A stretch of 58,199 nucleotides of DNA from an uncultured Rhodoblastus sp. (GTDB lineage: Bacteria > Pseudomonadota > Alphaproteobacteria > Rhizobiales > Beijerinckiaceae), in the NCBI RefSeq assembly GCF_903903185.1, contig NZ_CAIUXT010000135.1:1-58199 (forward strand). Direction: 5' to 3'. The notes under the pieces were generated by a model. The model was not told where the DNA came from. It ran no database searches and saw only the letters and a program-made list of their open reading frames with translations. This document shows positions 15,611-24,578 of this stretch, in pieces (position 1 is the first letter of the stretch; every line of letters starts with the position of its first letter). The position numbers and the translations under genes were made by a program.

Positions 15611-17404
15611 TCAACTCCGATCATAACAAGCGACCAGCACATCTGGCGTTTTTGGAGCCTCCTCCGTTGCGGAAGAAACCGCGCGAAGAATCTCGGGCGT
15701 GCAAAACTCCTCCGGCGTCCCGCAGAGCCCTCGCGTGAAAAACCAGCGGCCGATTTTTGGCGACGCGCTGGCGACAGCGAAGGGAATGGCGAGGAAATAG
15801 CCCGCCGTCAGCGGCAGGGACCAGAGCGCGAGTTTTGGCGCGAACGCCGCCGCCACGCCGACGACAACAACGCCGAACAGCAGATGCGGCCAGAAGGCTC
15901 TTGTCGCCGCCCGCCAGGAAACGCCATGGACGTCGCGGGACTGCGCGCCCCACTCGATCTTGCGGCCGAAGGGCAGGGTGGCGAGCAGCAGGGTAATGTT
16001 CAAATTGGTCGCCGCGCCGATGATGAAGGAGCAGAAGGTCTCGGCCAGCACCCCGGCGCCAAAGCGCAAACTCCCCCCATAGCGCGCTAAGCCGCCGCGT
16101 TGCAGGATCGCATCGAAAAAGCCGGCCAGTTTCGGCGTCAGATAAAAAGCCAGAAACAACAGATAGAGCGCCTTGGCCGAGCCGGCGGGGATTTTTGCGA
16201 CATTTTCGGTCGCCGGCAGCAACGCGGCCAGAAAAAGGATCGCCGTCCAGGCGGGAGCGCCGATGAACATGCTGATCGCCCAGATCAATTGAAAGCGGCT
16301 CATCGGCAAAAGGCCGGGCGTGCCGAGCAAATGCGGATATTGCATATTGCCCCGGCACCAGCGGGTTTCGCGCGCGACGAAATCGAGCAGGGTCGGCGGG
16401 TTTTCCTCGAAACTGCCGCATTCGACCGGCAGCACCCGCACCTCGAAGCCGCCGCGCCGCATCAGCGCCGCCTCGATCTGGTCGTGCGACAGGATCGGCT
16501 TGCCGCTTTTCAACTCCGGCAACTCGCAATGGGCGACGAAAGGCGCGATGCGTACGAGCGCGTTATGGCCCCAGAACGGGCCGCAATCGCCCGCCCAAAA
16601 AGTCGCGCCCATCGTATAGGCGCGCATGCCCGCCCTCATGCCGAACTGGAAGATGCGGGCGAAGGCCGAATGCGACGGCGCGCCGACGACGAGCGTCTGG
16701 ACGATGCCGATTTTAGCAAAGGCCTCGCCGATGCGCGCGAGCCGTAAAATCGTCGCGCCATCCATCAGGCTGTCGGCGTCGAGCGGGATCATGAATTCGT
16801 AATCGCCGCCCCAGTGTTCGCAGAAATCGGCGATATTGCCGGCCTTGAAGCCGATGTTCTCGCTGCGGCGGCGGTAATGCAGCCGCTCAGCGTCGCTCAT
16901 TCCCTCGCGCCAGAGCGAAAATTCCGCCTCCTCGGCCTGCGCGATAGCTGTCGCCGTGGTGTCGCTCAAAACGAAAAAATCGAAAGCGGCGCCTTCGGGC
17001 AGGGCGTCGAGGCTGGCCTTGATCGCGCGCAGCCGGGCGAAGGCGCGCGCCGGATTTTCGTTGCGCAGGGTCATCAGGATGGCGCTGCGGGTTTTCAGCG
17101 GCGACGCTTCCAGCGGCAGAGCGAAAGGCGCCGCCTGTTCGAGCGCGTCGGCGCGAAAATGCAACAGCCAGAAGCCGAGCAAGGAATTGCAGACGCCGAG
17201 CACGCTCCAGGGCGTGGCGACGGCGAAAGCGACGAAAATGCCCACCCGCAACAGGGTCCACCCGTCCGAGCCCAAAATCGCGGCGAGCCAGACCAGCAGC
17301 GCGGCGTAAAGCCCGAGATTGGCCAGCGCCACTCCCATCCGCCGGCGTCGCAACGTGGACCGGCTTTGCAGGCCCGCGGGCGTCAGATCGGGGTTCTGGG
17401 GCAT
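15611..17404 (-). CDS. mdoH: Glucans biosynthesis glucosyltransferase H (OpgH/MdoH)
   Basis: A 597-residue inner-membrane family-2 glycosyltransferase. Two N-terminal helices (VALANLGLYAALLVWLAAIL; the next about 50-75) precede a cytoplasmic catalytic domain with TLRNENPARAF, PLDADSLMDG (catalytic DxD region), GHNALVRI, SHDQIEAALM and RETRWCRGN (the QxxRW-like acceptor/product motif). A multi-helix C-terminal channel region starts near 375. It makes beta-1,2-linked osmoregulated periplasmic glucan from UDP-glucose. The usual partner opgG is not in the window. The protein is shorter than E. coli OpgH (about 850), lacking its long termini, which is common in alphaproteobacteria. Confidence 0.88.
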   Translation of the reverse strand: MPQNPDLTPAGLQSRSTLRRRRMGVALANLGLYAALLVWLAAILGSDGWTLLRVGIFVAFAVATPWSVLGVCNSLLGFWLLHFRADALEQAAPFALPLEASPLKTRSAILMTLRNENPARAFARLRAIKASLDALPEGAAFDFFVLSDTTATAIAQAEEAEFSLWREGMSDAERLHYRRRSENIGFKAGNIADFCEHWGGDYEFMIPLDADSLMDGATILRLARIGEAFAKIGIVQTLVVGAPSHSAFARIFQFGMRAGMRAYTMGATFWAGDCGPFWGHNALVRIAPFVAHCELPELKSGKPILSHDQIEAALMRRGGFEVRVLPVECGSFEENPPTLLDFVARETRWCRGNMQYPHLLGTPGLLPMSRFQLIWAISMFIGAPAWTAILFLAALLPATENVAKIPAGSAKALYLLFLAFYLTPKLAGFFDAILQRGGLARYGGSLRFGAGVLAETFCSFIIGAATNLNITLLLATLPFGRKIEWGAQSRDVHGVSWRAATRAFWPHLLFGVVVVGVAAAFAPKLALWSLPLTAGYFLAIPFAVASASPKIGRWFFTRGLCGTPEEFCTPEILRAVSSATEEAPKTPDVLVACYDRS

Positions 17405-17476
17405 GTTTCGCTCAAATCCGTTTGACCTTGCGAGGGATTTTGCCTTTGACCGGTAGATGGAATAGAGAACTATGCA

Positions 17477-18490
17477 ATGTCCGTCGAGAAATTATCGGAT
17501 CAATTCGGCATGATGAGCGCCCGCGCTCTATGGTTTGAGGCGCCACGCTTCGCGGGTCTGCGGGAGACGCCGCTCCAGCCGCCGGGCGAGGGCGAAGCGC
17601 GCGTCGCCGCCTTGTGGAGCGCCGTCAGCCGAGGCACCGAAAGGCTGGTGTTCGAGGGGCGCGTGCCGGTTTCGCAGGCCGAAATCATGCGGGCGCCGTT
17701 CCAGCAGGGCGATTTTTCCTTCCCGGTCAAATATGGCTACTGCCTGGTCGGCCGCGTCGAGGCGGGTCCGTCGGACTGGCTGAAAAAGACCGTGTTTTGC
17801 CTGCATCCGCATCAGGATCGCTTCAACCTCAGCGTCGATTCGCTGCGCCCCGTGCCGCAAGAAATTCCGCCGCGCCGGGCGACGCTGGCCGCCAACATGG
17901 AAACGGCGCTCAACGCCCTTTGGGATTCCGGCGCCGGGCCGGGCGACCGCATTGTCGTCATCGGCGCCGGCGTTCTGGGACTGCTGACGGCGGCGCTGGC
18001 GGCTGGCTTGCCCGGCGCCGAGGTGATGGTCGTGGATCGGCAGAGGGCGCGAAAAGAAGTCGCGGAATCCCTCGGCGCGGAATTTTGCCTTTCGGATTCT
18101 TTTGCCGAAAAAGCCGGCGTTGAAGCCGATATCGTTTTCCACGCCAGCGCCAGTTCCGCCGGGCTGGCGTTGGCGCTGGGCTGCGCCGGACTGGAAGCGA
18201 AAATCGTCGAGCTGAGCTGGTATGGCGACGCGCCTGTGTCCGTCCCGCTCGGCGGCGCCTTCCACAGCAAGAGACTGCGGCTGGTCTCCTCGCAGGTCGG
18301 GCAGGTGTCGCCGTCGCGCCGCCCGCGCTGGAGTTTTGCACGCCGCCTCGACAAGGCCCTGCAATTGCTCGCCGATCCGCGTTTCGACGCCCTGATCACC
18401 GAAGAAATCGCCTTCCCCGATTTCCCCAACCAGGCGGCGCGTGTTTTCGCCGCCGACGCGCCAGGTCTCGCAACCGTCCTGCGCTATTGA
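17477..18490 (+). CDS. MDR-superfamily zinc-type dehydrogenase
   Basis: A 337-residue medium-chain dehydrogenase/reductase-like protein. The N-terminal GroES-like domain includes ALWSAVSRGTERLVFEG and KYGYCLVGRVEAG; the Rossmann nucleotide site is VVIGAGVLGLLTAALAAG (about 156-173), followed by the acidic VVDRQR end of strand 2. Classic structural-zinc cysteines are absent. An in-frame ATG at 17510 (MSARALW) is an alternative start. It leads a compact set with a pterin-synthase-like gene 21 bp downstream and a glycosyltransferase immediately after. The context suggests oxidation or reduction of a pterin or its sugar; the substrate is not known. Confidence 0.85.
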   Translation: MSVEKLSDQFGMMSARALWFEAPRFAGLRETPLQPPGEGEARVAALWSAVSRGTERLVFEGRVPVSQAEIMRAPFQQGDFSFPVKYGYCLVGRVEAGPSDWLKKTVFCLHPHQDRFNLSVDSLRPVPQEIPPRRATLAANMETALNALWDSGAGPGDRIVVIGAGVLGLLTAALAAGLPGAEVMVVDRQRARKEVAESLGAEFCLSDSFAEKAGVEADIVFHASASSAGLALALGCAGLEAKIVELSWYGDAPVSVPLGGAFHSKRLRLVSSQVGQVSPSRRPRWSFARRLDKALQLLADPRFDALITEEIAFPDFPNQAARVFAADAPGLATVLRY

Positions 18491-18511
18491 ACCGCGTTTC
18501 CGGAGAGCCCC

Positions 18512-18913
18512 ATGTATGCCGTCGAAGTCCGCGATCACATCATGATCGCCCATAGTTTCAAAGGCGAATTCTTTGGCCCGGCGCAAAGGCTGCATGGGGC
18601 GACTTTTGTCGTCGATGTCGCCTTTTTCCGCGAGACCCTGACCGCCGATAATGTCGTGGTCGATATCGGCCGCGCCCATGAGGCCCTGAAGGCGGCGCTC
18701 GCCCCGCTCAACTACCGCAATCTCGACGAAATCGAGGTTTTTACCGGCAAGCAGACGACGACCGAATTCTTGTCGCGCGAAATTTTCAATTCCATGGCGG
18801 AAGCGGCGCGTTCCGGCGCGCTCGGCCCCGGCGGCGAGGGCATTGGCTCGATCCGCGTCACCTTGCATGAATCCCATGTCGCGCGCGCCTGGTTCGAGGG
18901 GCCGGTCGGCTGA
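18512..18913 (+). CDS. Divergent 6-pyruvoyl-tetrahydropterin synthase/QueD-family protein
   Basis: A 133-residue T-fold protein. Recognisable blocks are DHIMIAHSF (zinc ligand H14), RLHGATFVVDV (H28), VVDIGRAHEAL, LNYRNLDEI and a C-terminal HES (H119, E120; substrate-binding Glu region). Usual PTPS/QueD enzymes bind zinc with three His, the last two as HGH; here that reads HGA, so the third ligand is Ala30. The catalytic Cys that normally precedes the HGH motif is also missing (FFGPAQRLHGA). It may therefore catalyse a different reaction or act on a different pterin. The neighbours are an MDR dehydrogenase and a glycosyltransferase that starts one base after its stop. Confidence 0.82.
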   Translation: MYAVEVRDHIMIAHSFKGEFFGPAQRLHGATFVVDVAFFRETLTADNVVVDIGRAHEALKAALAPLNYRNLDEIEVFTGKQTTTEFLSREIFNSMAEAARSGALGPGGEGIGSIRVTLHESHVARAWFEGPVG

Positions 18914-19966
18914 ATGGGGCGGCTCGTCTTCGCCATTCCCGGCGATATTTCAGCACGCACCGGCGGCTATGGTTATGACCGACGCCTTCTCGCCGAACTG
19001 CCGCCTATCGGCGTCGAGGCGGTCCATCTGCCGCTGCCGGGCCGCTTTCCGGACGCCGGGCCGCAAGACGTGGCGGCGGCGCTGGCCGCGATGCAACAGG
19101 CGTTGCAACCCGGCGGCGCGCTGCTCATCGACGGTCTCGCTTATGGCGCCTTGCCGGCGGAGGCGATCGGCGCCCTCGCGGCGCCTGTCATCGCGCTCTG
19201 CCATCACCCTTTATGTCTCGAAACGGGGCTGGCGCCCGGGCGCGTCGAGTTTTTAAGGCAAAGCGAACGTGCGGCGTTGGCGCTCGCTCGCCATGTCATC
19301 GTCACCTCCGCACATACGGCCGAGATCCTGCGCCGGGACTTTGACATCGCGCCAGATCGCCTCACTGTCGCGCCGCCGGGAACCGATCGGGCGCCCAGGG
19401 CGCGGGGTTCCGGCGGCGCGCCCTTACTGCTGGCGGTCGGCGCGATTATGCCGCGCAAGGCCTTTGACGTTCTGGTCGAGGCGCTCGGCGGGCTGACGGA
19501 GTTGGATTGGCGGTTGCAAATCGTCGGTTCGCGCGCGCTCCATCCCGTGATCGTTGCGGCGCTTGAAGCCCAGATCAAGGCGCTCGGTCTTGAATCGCGC
19601 ATCGAATTGGCGGGCGAATTTTCCGGCGGCGAAATCGACGCTATTTACGCGGCCAGCGATATTTTCGTTTCCGCTTCGCTGTTCGAGGGATTTGGCATGG
19701 CGCTGGCCGAAGCCATGACGCGCGGCCTGCCGATTTTGACGACGACGGGTGGCGCGGCGGCGCAAACCGTTCCCGACGCGGCGGCGCTGAAAGTTCCGCC
19801 GGCGGATGTCGCGGCCCTGCGCGAGGCTTTGCGCCGGCTCCTTTGCGATGACGGCCTTCGCCGCCGCCTCGCGCAGGCGTCGTGGCGCGCCGGACAGGGT
19901 CTGCCGCGATGGCGCGAATCCGCGCGGCTTGTCGCCGCGGTCTTTCGGGCGACGATCGGAGGTTAA
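18914..19966 (+). CDS. Family-4-type glycosyltransferase
   Basis: A 350-residue GT-B glycosyltransferase. The N-terminal domain opens with RLVFAIPGDISARTGGYGYD (acceptor side). The C-terminal domain has LLAVGAIMPRKAFDVLVEAL, then SASLFEGFGMALAEAMTRGL, the GT4 EGFGxxxxEAM nucleotide-sugar motif with the catalytic Glu pair. It starts directly after the stop of the pterin-synthase-like gene, so the two are translated together. The acceptor could be a pterin or a lipid/glycan intermediate; the operon makes a pterin glycoside the more attractive inference. Confidence 0.88.
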   Translation: MGRLVFAIPGDISARTGGYGYDRRLLAELPPIGVEAVHLPLPGRFPDAGPQDVAAALAAMQQALQPGGALLIDGLAYGALPAEAIGALAAPVIALCHHPLCLETGLAPGRVEFLRQSERAALALARHVIVTSAHTAEILRRDFDIAPDRLTVAPPGTDRAPRARGSGGAPLLLAVGAIMPRKAFDVLVEALGGLTELDWRLQIVGSRALHPVIVAALEAQIKALGLESRIELAGEFSGGEIDAIYAASDIFVSASLFEGFGMALAEAMTRGLPILTTTGGAAAQTVPDAAALKVPPADVAALREALRRLLCDDGLRRRLAQASWRAGQGLPRWRESARLVAAVFRATIGG

Positions 19967-20255
19967 ATTTGCCGCCGGGCGCGAATCGAAAACCGCTCTT
20001 TTTCCCCGAAGCCAAAGCGTGTGAAAAAACAATCTCGTTGACGGGAAATTCAATTTAATAAATACTAAAACGGTCGGATTTAACGATTGGAAAGATCCGA
20101 CGCCGTGTTCCGCCCTGTTGTCCCCGGCCTCGAGAGGCAAATCGATGATCCGCCGCCCGCCGGCCTCCCTGCGATGTCGCCGATGTCTGTTCCGCCGTTC
20201 TTGAAGCAAACAACATCTGGCCATTCGAGGCGCCGGTTCCGGCGTGAGGGAAATC
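19967..20255. other. Intergenic region
   Basis: A gap of 289 bp, with an AT-rich section at 20030-20090 (poly-T and TTAATAAATACTAAAA-like sequence) that likely holds the promoter for the small ORF and the exported hydrolase downstream. No gene or clear dyad is seen. Confidence 0.35.
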
Positions 20256-20492
20256 ATGTCTCAAGCTTACATTATCGAATGCGGCGACGACGACGCGGGC
20301 ATTGTCACACGGGAAACGCGCGGCTTTCTGTTTCACGCCGCCAACCGGACCTATCGCCGTCTCGAAGGGCGGACCTTCGAGACCTTGCGCAAGGCGCAAC
20401 TGGCCGCAGAAGCGCTGCAACGCGAGAAACTTGCGTCGCAGGGCGCCCAGGAGTTGCCGGTCTTGCCGGCGCGAAACGGCCGCGCATTTTGA
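20256..20492 (+). CDS. Small hypothetical protein
   Basis: A 78-residue protein with an ATG at 20256 preceded by GTGAGGG. It reads SQAYIIECGDDDAGIVTRET, then FLFHAANRTYRRLEG and a helical, basic tail; there is no signal peptide. A hydrophilic alpha/beta mini-protein of a type often conserved without function in Rhizobiales. It lies 35 bp upstream of the metallo-beta-lactamase-fold gene on the same strand and may be co-transcribed. I do not recognise a domain. Confidence 0.6.
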   Translation: MSQAYIIECGDDDAGIVTRETRGFLFHAANRTYRRLEGRTFETLRKAQLAAEALQREKLASQGAQELPVLPARNGRAF

Positions 20493-20527
20493 AACCAAAT
20501 TCAACGAAATTGATCGGGAGTTGAACC

Positions 20528-21454
20528 ATGACGATTCGCATCGCAAGGAAAACGCTGTTTCTCGCCGCCGCGCTGCTGGCGGCGACGGCGGCGCAGGCGC
20601 AACAGCAAAGGCCGGATTTCAGCAAGGTCGAAATCAAGACGACCAAGCTCGCGGACAATTTCTATACGCTCGAAGGGCAGGGCGGTACGATCAGCGTGCT
20701 GACAGGACCCGATGGCGTATTGCTGGTCGATTCGCAATTCGCCCCGCTCACCGAAAAACTGGTCGCGGCGATCCGGCAGGTGTCCGACAAGCCGATCCGC
20801 TTTCTCGTCAACACCCACGTCCATGGCGATCACGTCGGCGGCAACGAGAATTTCGCCAAGCTCGGCGCGGTGATCTTCGCGCGCCAGCAGCTGCGCGAAC
20901 GCTTGGAGCATCCGGCCCCGGCCGCCGACGGCGCGCCGGGGAAACCGGCCGCGCCGGACGCTTTGCCGGTGGTGACCTATGACGATCCGGTCACGATCCA
21001 TCTCGACGGCGAAAACGTGCGCCTGCTGCCGATCCGCAACGCCCATACCGACGGCGACACGCTGGTGAGCTTTCCCCAGCATGACATTCTCGCGGTCGGC
21101 GATTATTTCCGCAGCGTCGGTTATCCGATCGTCGATCTCAACAATGGCGGCAGCCTAAACGGCCTGCTCGAAGCGCTTCGCGTCACCATCGAGCGCGCCG
21201 GCCCCGACACCAAAATCATTCTTGGCCACGGCCCGATCGTCGGTCGCGACGCGGTGATCGCCCAGCGCGACCTGCTGATCGCCTATCGCGACAAGGTCGC
21301 TGTGCTCGTCGGCCAGAACAAGACGCTCGAAGAAGTGATCGCCGCCAAAATCACCGCCCCGACGGATGCGCAGATTCCGCTCAGCGAGCAAAGCGCCGAG
21401 CGTTTCGTCAAGTGGCTTTACGCTGAAGTGAAAGCTGCGAAGCTCAAGTCCTGA
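20528..21454 (+). CDS. Exported metallo-beta-lactamase-fold hydrolase
   Basis: A 308-residue protein. Residues 1-25 form a signal peptide (LFLAAALLAATAAQAQ). The mature part has the MBL-fold zinc motif HVHGDH (97-102) and later zinc ligands in NAHTDGD, GDYF and GHGP. This pattern fits periplasmic MBL hydrolases of the quinoprotein/lactonase-like branch rather than antibiotic-resistance beta-lactamases, which have different spacing; resistance should not be inferred. It has a good start with GGGAGTTGAACC upstream. The function is unspecified hydrolysis in the periplasm. Confidence 0.87.
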   Translation: MTIRIARKTLFLAAALLAATAAQAQQQRPDFSKVEIKTTKLADNFYTLEGQGGTISVLTGPDGVLLVDSQFAPLTEKLVAAIRQVSDKPIRFLVNTHVHGDHVGGNENFAKLGAVIFARQQLRERLEHPAPAADGAPGKPAAPDALPVVTYDDPVTIHLDGENVRLLPIRNAHTDGDTLVSFPQHDILAVGDYFRSVGYPIVDLNNGGSLNGLLEALRVTIERAGPDTKIILGHGPIVGRDAVIAQRDLLIAYRDKVAVLVGQNKTLEEVIAAKITAPTDAQIPLSEQSAERFVKWLYAEVKAAKLKS

Positions 21455-21490
21455 TAGGAACCGCCGTGCGATCGCAGCGCGTTTTCGGGT

Positions 21491-21512
21491 CCCGGAAGCC
21501 ATGGCTTCCGGG
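21491..21512. repeat. Perfect 22-bp palindrome (possible terminator hairpin)
   Basis: The sequence from 21491 to 21512 (half-site CCCGGAAGCCA) is its own reverse complement and can extend by a few pairs to GGG/CCC outside. It lies 37 bp after the stop of the MBL-fold gene. A strong hairpin is expected, but only GCTTTAGAC follows, not a clean T-run, so a classical intrinsic terminator is only moderately supported. Confidence 0.5.
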
Positions 21513-21659
21513 CCCCGCTTTAGACATGAGGCGGCCTCGATGCGGCAGGACCGCCTTTGCGCCGCTTTGCAACCCTCCGCCAAAAAGCTATGTTCAACTT
21601 ATGTTCCGATGGGGCGAATCGCTTGAGCGTCGCCTTCCCCGGCTTCGGACATTTGTAAA

Positions 21660-23741
21660 ATGGAACTGGAGCTTTTCGTGGTCGCCGCGCATCTCGCCAA
21701 ACTCAACGCCGACCAGATTCGGGCGGTCGAACATGGCGTCGATGCGTGCAAAACCGTCGGCGCGCCGCTGTTGATCATCGCCGGCGCCGGCACGGGCAAG
21801 ACCAATGCGCTCGCCCATCGCGTCGCCCATCTGATTCTCCACGACGCCGATCCGCGCCGCATCCTGCTGATGACCTTTTCGCGCCGTGCGGCGGGCGAGC
21901 TGACCTCGCGCGTCCGGCGCATCTGCGCCGAGACTTTGGGCGCCAAAGCCGGCGTTCTCGCCGATGCGCTCGCCTGGGCGGGGACTTTTCATGGCATCGG
22001 TGCGCGGCTGCTGCGCGAATATGCGCAGATCATCGGACTCGATCCCGATTTCACCATCCACGACCGCGAGGACAGCGCCGACCTGATCAATCTGGCCCGC
22101 CATGACCTCGGGTTCTCAAAAACCGAAAAGCGCTTCCCTGCCAAGGGAACCTGCCTTGCGATCTATTCGCGCGCCGTCAATGGGCAAGCGCCGCTCGACG
22201 AGGTTTTGGGCAAGAACTTCCCGTGGTGCGCCGGCTGGAGCGAGGAACTGAAAAAACTGTTCGCGGCTTACGTCGAAGCCAAGCAGGCGCATAACGTGCT
22301 CGATTACGACGATTTGCTGCTCTATTGGGCGCAGATGGCCGGCGAGCAGGAACTGGCGCGGGAGATCGGCGGGCGCTTCGACCATATTCTCGTCGATGAA
22401 TATCAGGATACCAACCGCCTGCAGTCCTCCATCCTGACGGGACTGAAGCCCGACGGGCGCGGCCTGACCGTGGTCGGCGACGACGCCCAGTCGATTTATG
22501 CGTTCCGGGCCGCCGACGTGCGCAATATTCTGGATTTTCCTCGGCAATTCGCGCCGCCGGCGCGAATCGTCACGCTGGAGCGCAATTACCGTTCGACCCG
22601 GCCGATTCTCGCCGCCGCCAATGGCGTGATCGCGCTGGCGAGCGAAGGTTTCGCCAAAAACCTGTGGACGGAGAGGTTATCCACAGAGAAACCGCGTCTG
22701 GTCGCGGTGCGCGACGAGACCGATCAGGCCAATTACATCGTCGAACAGGTTCTGGCCGCGCGCGAGGCGGGCGAGCGGCTAAAGGCGCAGGCGGTGCTGT
22801 TTCGCGCCTCGCATCACAGCGGGCCGCTCGAAATCGAGTTGACGCGTCGCAATATTCCGTTCGTCAAATTCGGCGGCCTCAAATTTCTCGACAGCGCTCA
22901 TGTCAAGGATATCCTGGCCTTGCTGCGTTTCGCGCAAAATCCGCGCGACCGCGTCGCCGGTTTCCGCCTGTTGCAGCTTTTGCCCGGCGTCGGCCCGACC
23001 TCGGCGCGCAAAACGCTTGACGCCATGGCCGAGGCAGCCGAACCGCTGGCGGCGCTGGGCGCTCTAAAGGCGCCGCCGCGCGCGGGCGATTGCTGGGCCG
23101 ATTTCGTCGCCCTGTTGCAGGACTTGCGCGGCGGCAAGGGGCCATGGCCGTCCGAACTCTTCGCCGCGCGAACCTGGTATCAGCCGCATCTGGAGCGCCT
23201 GTACGAGGATTTCGCGACGCGCGCGCTCGACCTCGCGCAGCTCGAACAGATCGCCTCGACTTATCCGTCGCGCGAAAAATTCCTCACCGAACTGACGCTC
23301 GATCCTCCCGACGCCACCAGCGCCGAGGCCGGGATACCGCTGCGCGACGAGGATTACCTGATCCTGTCGACCATCCATTCCGCCAAGGGCCAGGAGTGGA
23401 AATCGGTGTTCCTGCTCAATGTGGTGGATGGCTGCATCCCCTCCGATCTCGCCACGGGCGCGGCGGCGGAAATCGAGGAGGAGCGCCGCCTGCTCTATGT
23501 CGCGATGACGCGGGCCAAGGACCAATTGCATCTGATGGTCCCGCAGCGCTTTTTTACCCATGGGCAGCATCCGCAGGGCGACCGCCATGTCTATGCCGGG
23601 CGCAGCCGGTTCATTCCCGCCGATCTTGCGCCCTTGTTCGAGGCGACTTCCTGGCCGCGCGCCTCGCCGGAGACCGCCAGCGCCATGGCTGCGGCGAGAA
23701 AACTCGACCTTGGCGCGCGGATGCGCGGCATGTGGCGTTGA
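21660..23741 (+). CDS. UvrD/Rep-family ATP-dependent DNA helicase
   Basis: A 693-residue superfamily-1A helicase. Motif I is AGAGTGKT (41-48); motif Ia TFSRRAAGEL; motif II is in LVDEYQDTN (DEYQ); motif III VVGDDAQSIYAFR; motif IV LERNYRST; motif V/VI TIHSAKGQEW and LLYVAMTRAKDQL. It unwinds 3'-5' with ATP in DNA repair or replication restart. It is a little shorter than UvrD (about 720). The start at 21660 gives LNADQIRAVEH, the Q-motif, at the usual distance. A 9-base match to the DnaA box within the coding sequence is noted elsewhere as coincidental. Confidence 0.9.
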   Translation: MELELFVVAAHLAKLNADQIRAVEHGVDACKTVGAPLLIIAGAGTGKTNALAHRVAHLILHDADPRRILLMTFSRRAAGELTSRVRRICAETLGAKAGVLADALAWAGTFHGIGARLLREYAQIIGLDPDFTIHDREDSADLINLARHDLGFSKTEKRFPAKGTCLAIYSRAVNGQAPLDEVLGKNFPWCAGWSEELKKLFAAYVEAKQAHNVLDYDDLLLYWAQMAGEQELAREIGGRFDHILVDEYQDTNRLQSSILTGLKPDGRGLTVVGDDAQSIYAFRAADVRNILDFPRQFAPPARIVTLERNYRSTRPILAAANGVIALASEGFAKNLWTERLSTEKPRLVAVRDETDQANYIVEQVLAAREAGERLKAQAVLFRASHHSGPLEIELTRRNIPFVKFGGLKFLDSAHVKDILALLRFAQNPRDRVAGFRLLQLLPGVGPTSARKTLDAMAEAAEPLAALGALKAPPRAGDCWADFVALLQDLRGGKGPWPSELFAARTWYQPHLERLYEDFATRALDLAQLEQIASTYPSREKFLTELTLDPPDATSAEAGIPLRDEDYLILSTIHSAKGQEWKSVFLLNVVDGCIPSDLATGAAAEIEEERRLLYVAMTRAKDQLHLMVPQRFFTHGQHPQGDRHVYAGRSRFIPADLAPLFEATSWPRASPETASAMAAARKLDLGARMRGMWR

Positions 23742-23864
23742 GGCCGAACCGAAACAGGCGGACACGAAAACGTTGCAAAAGACGCTTATGAGGTCATGCT
23801 GACGCCTTGTTTTTTCTTCTATGGTAAACTGCCGGAAAGACCTTAGCCCGACGGCGCCGTCCCG

Positions 23865-24554
23865 ATGACAAGGAACCCGACCATTCGCAGCCTCGACACG
23901 CCGCCGCCCTCCGCGCTCACCCCGGCCAATCCGGGCGTCGAAGCGTCTTTGGCGCTAGCGGCCGAATCCCTGACAGATCCGGCCTCCTTCGAGCGGCTCA
24001 GGCGTTTTTCGCCGCGTATGGGGCGCTGGATCGAGACGTTGCAGGAAGCGGACCTCGAATCGGTGCGCATCCTCTCGCGCACGGCTCAGGGGCCGGTGGG
24101 GCGGCGTTGCGCCATCGTCATCAGCAAGCTCGGCAATGGCTGGTTCTATCTGTTTCTCGCCGCCCTGCTGTTCGCCCGCTGGGGCTGGGGCGGCGCGCGC
24201 ATCGTTCTGCTGGCCTGCGTCAACGCCGGGGTCATGCACAGCCTTTATCCGCGGCTCAAGCGCCGTTATCGGCGCCGGCGGCCTTTCCGGGTCGATCCGG
24301 AACTGTCGTCGCTGCTGGCGACGCTCGACGAACATTCCTTCCCGAGCGGTCACGCGATGACGCTTTCGGCGGTGCTGGCGCCGATCGTCATGCTGTGGCC
24401 AGCGATGGCCGTTCCGGGCGCGATGATGTGGCTCAGCCTCGCCTGGTCGCGGGTCGCCACCGCCCATCATTATCCAAGTGACGTGCTTGCCGGGGCTTTG
24501 CTCGGGCTCGGCCTCGGCTATCCGGTTTCCGCCGGCATCCTGTCCTTGTGGTAA
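23865..24554 (+). CDS. PAP2-family membrane phosphatase
   Basis: A 229-residue protein. A soluble N-terminal region of about 75 residues is followed by four or five membrane helices carrying the PAP2 triad: KRRYRRRRPF (KxxxxxxRP), FPSGHAMTL (PSGH) and SRVATAHHYPSDVLAG (SRxxxxxHxxxD). It should remove phosphate from lipid phosphates such as phosphatidate or undecaprenyl pyrophosphate at the membrane outer face. It is 24 bp upstream of an SMR gene on the same strand. Family assignment is firm; the substrate is open. Confidence 0.88.
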   Translation: MTRNPTIRSLDTPPPSALTPANPGVEASLALAAESLTDPASFERLRRFSPRMGRWIETLQEADLESVRILSRTAQGPVGRRCAIVISKLGNGWFYLFLAALLFARWGWGGARIVLLACVNAGVMHSLYPRLKRRYRRRRPFRVDPELSSLLATLDEHSFPSGHAMTLSAVLAPIVMLWPAMAVPGAMMWLSLAWSRVATAHHYPSDVLAGALLGLGLGYPVSAGILSLW

Positions 24555-24578
24555 GACTGCGGAAATCGGGAACCGACC

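Noticed and set aside
20528-21454. Antibiotic-resistance beta-lactamase
   Set aside because: The HxHxDH fold is shared by many hydrolases; spacing and neighbours do not indicate a true beta-lactamase.
22677-22685. TTATCCACA, a perfect DnaA-box match
   Set aside because: It is a single copy inside the UvrD-like helicase coding sequence, with no AT-rich unwinding region or further boxes; most likely chance.
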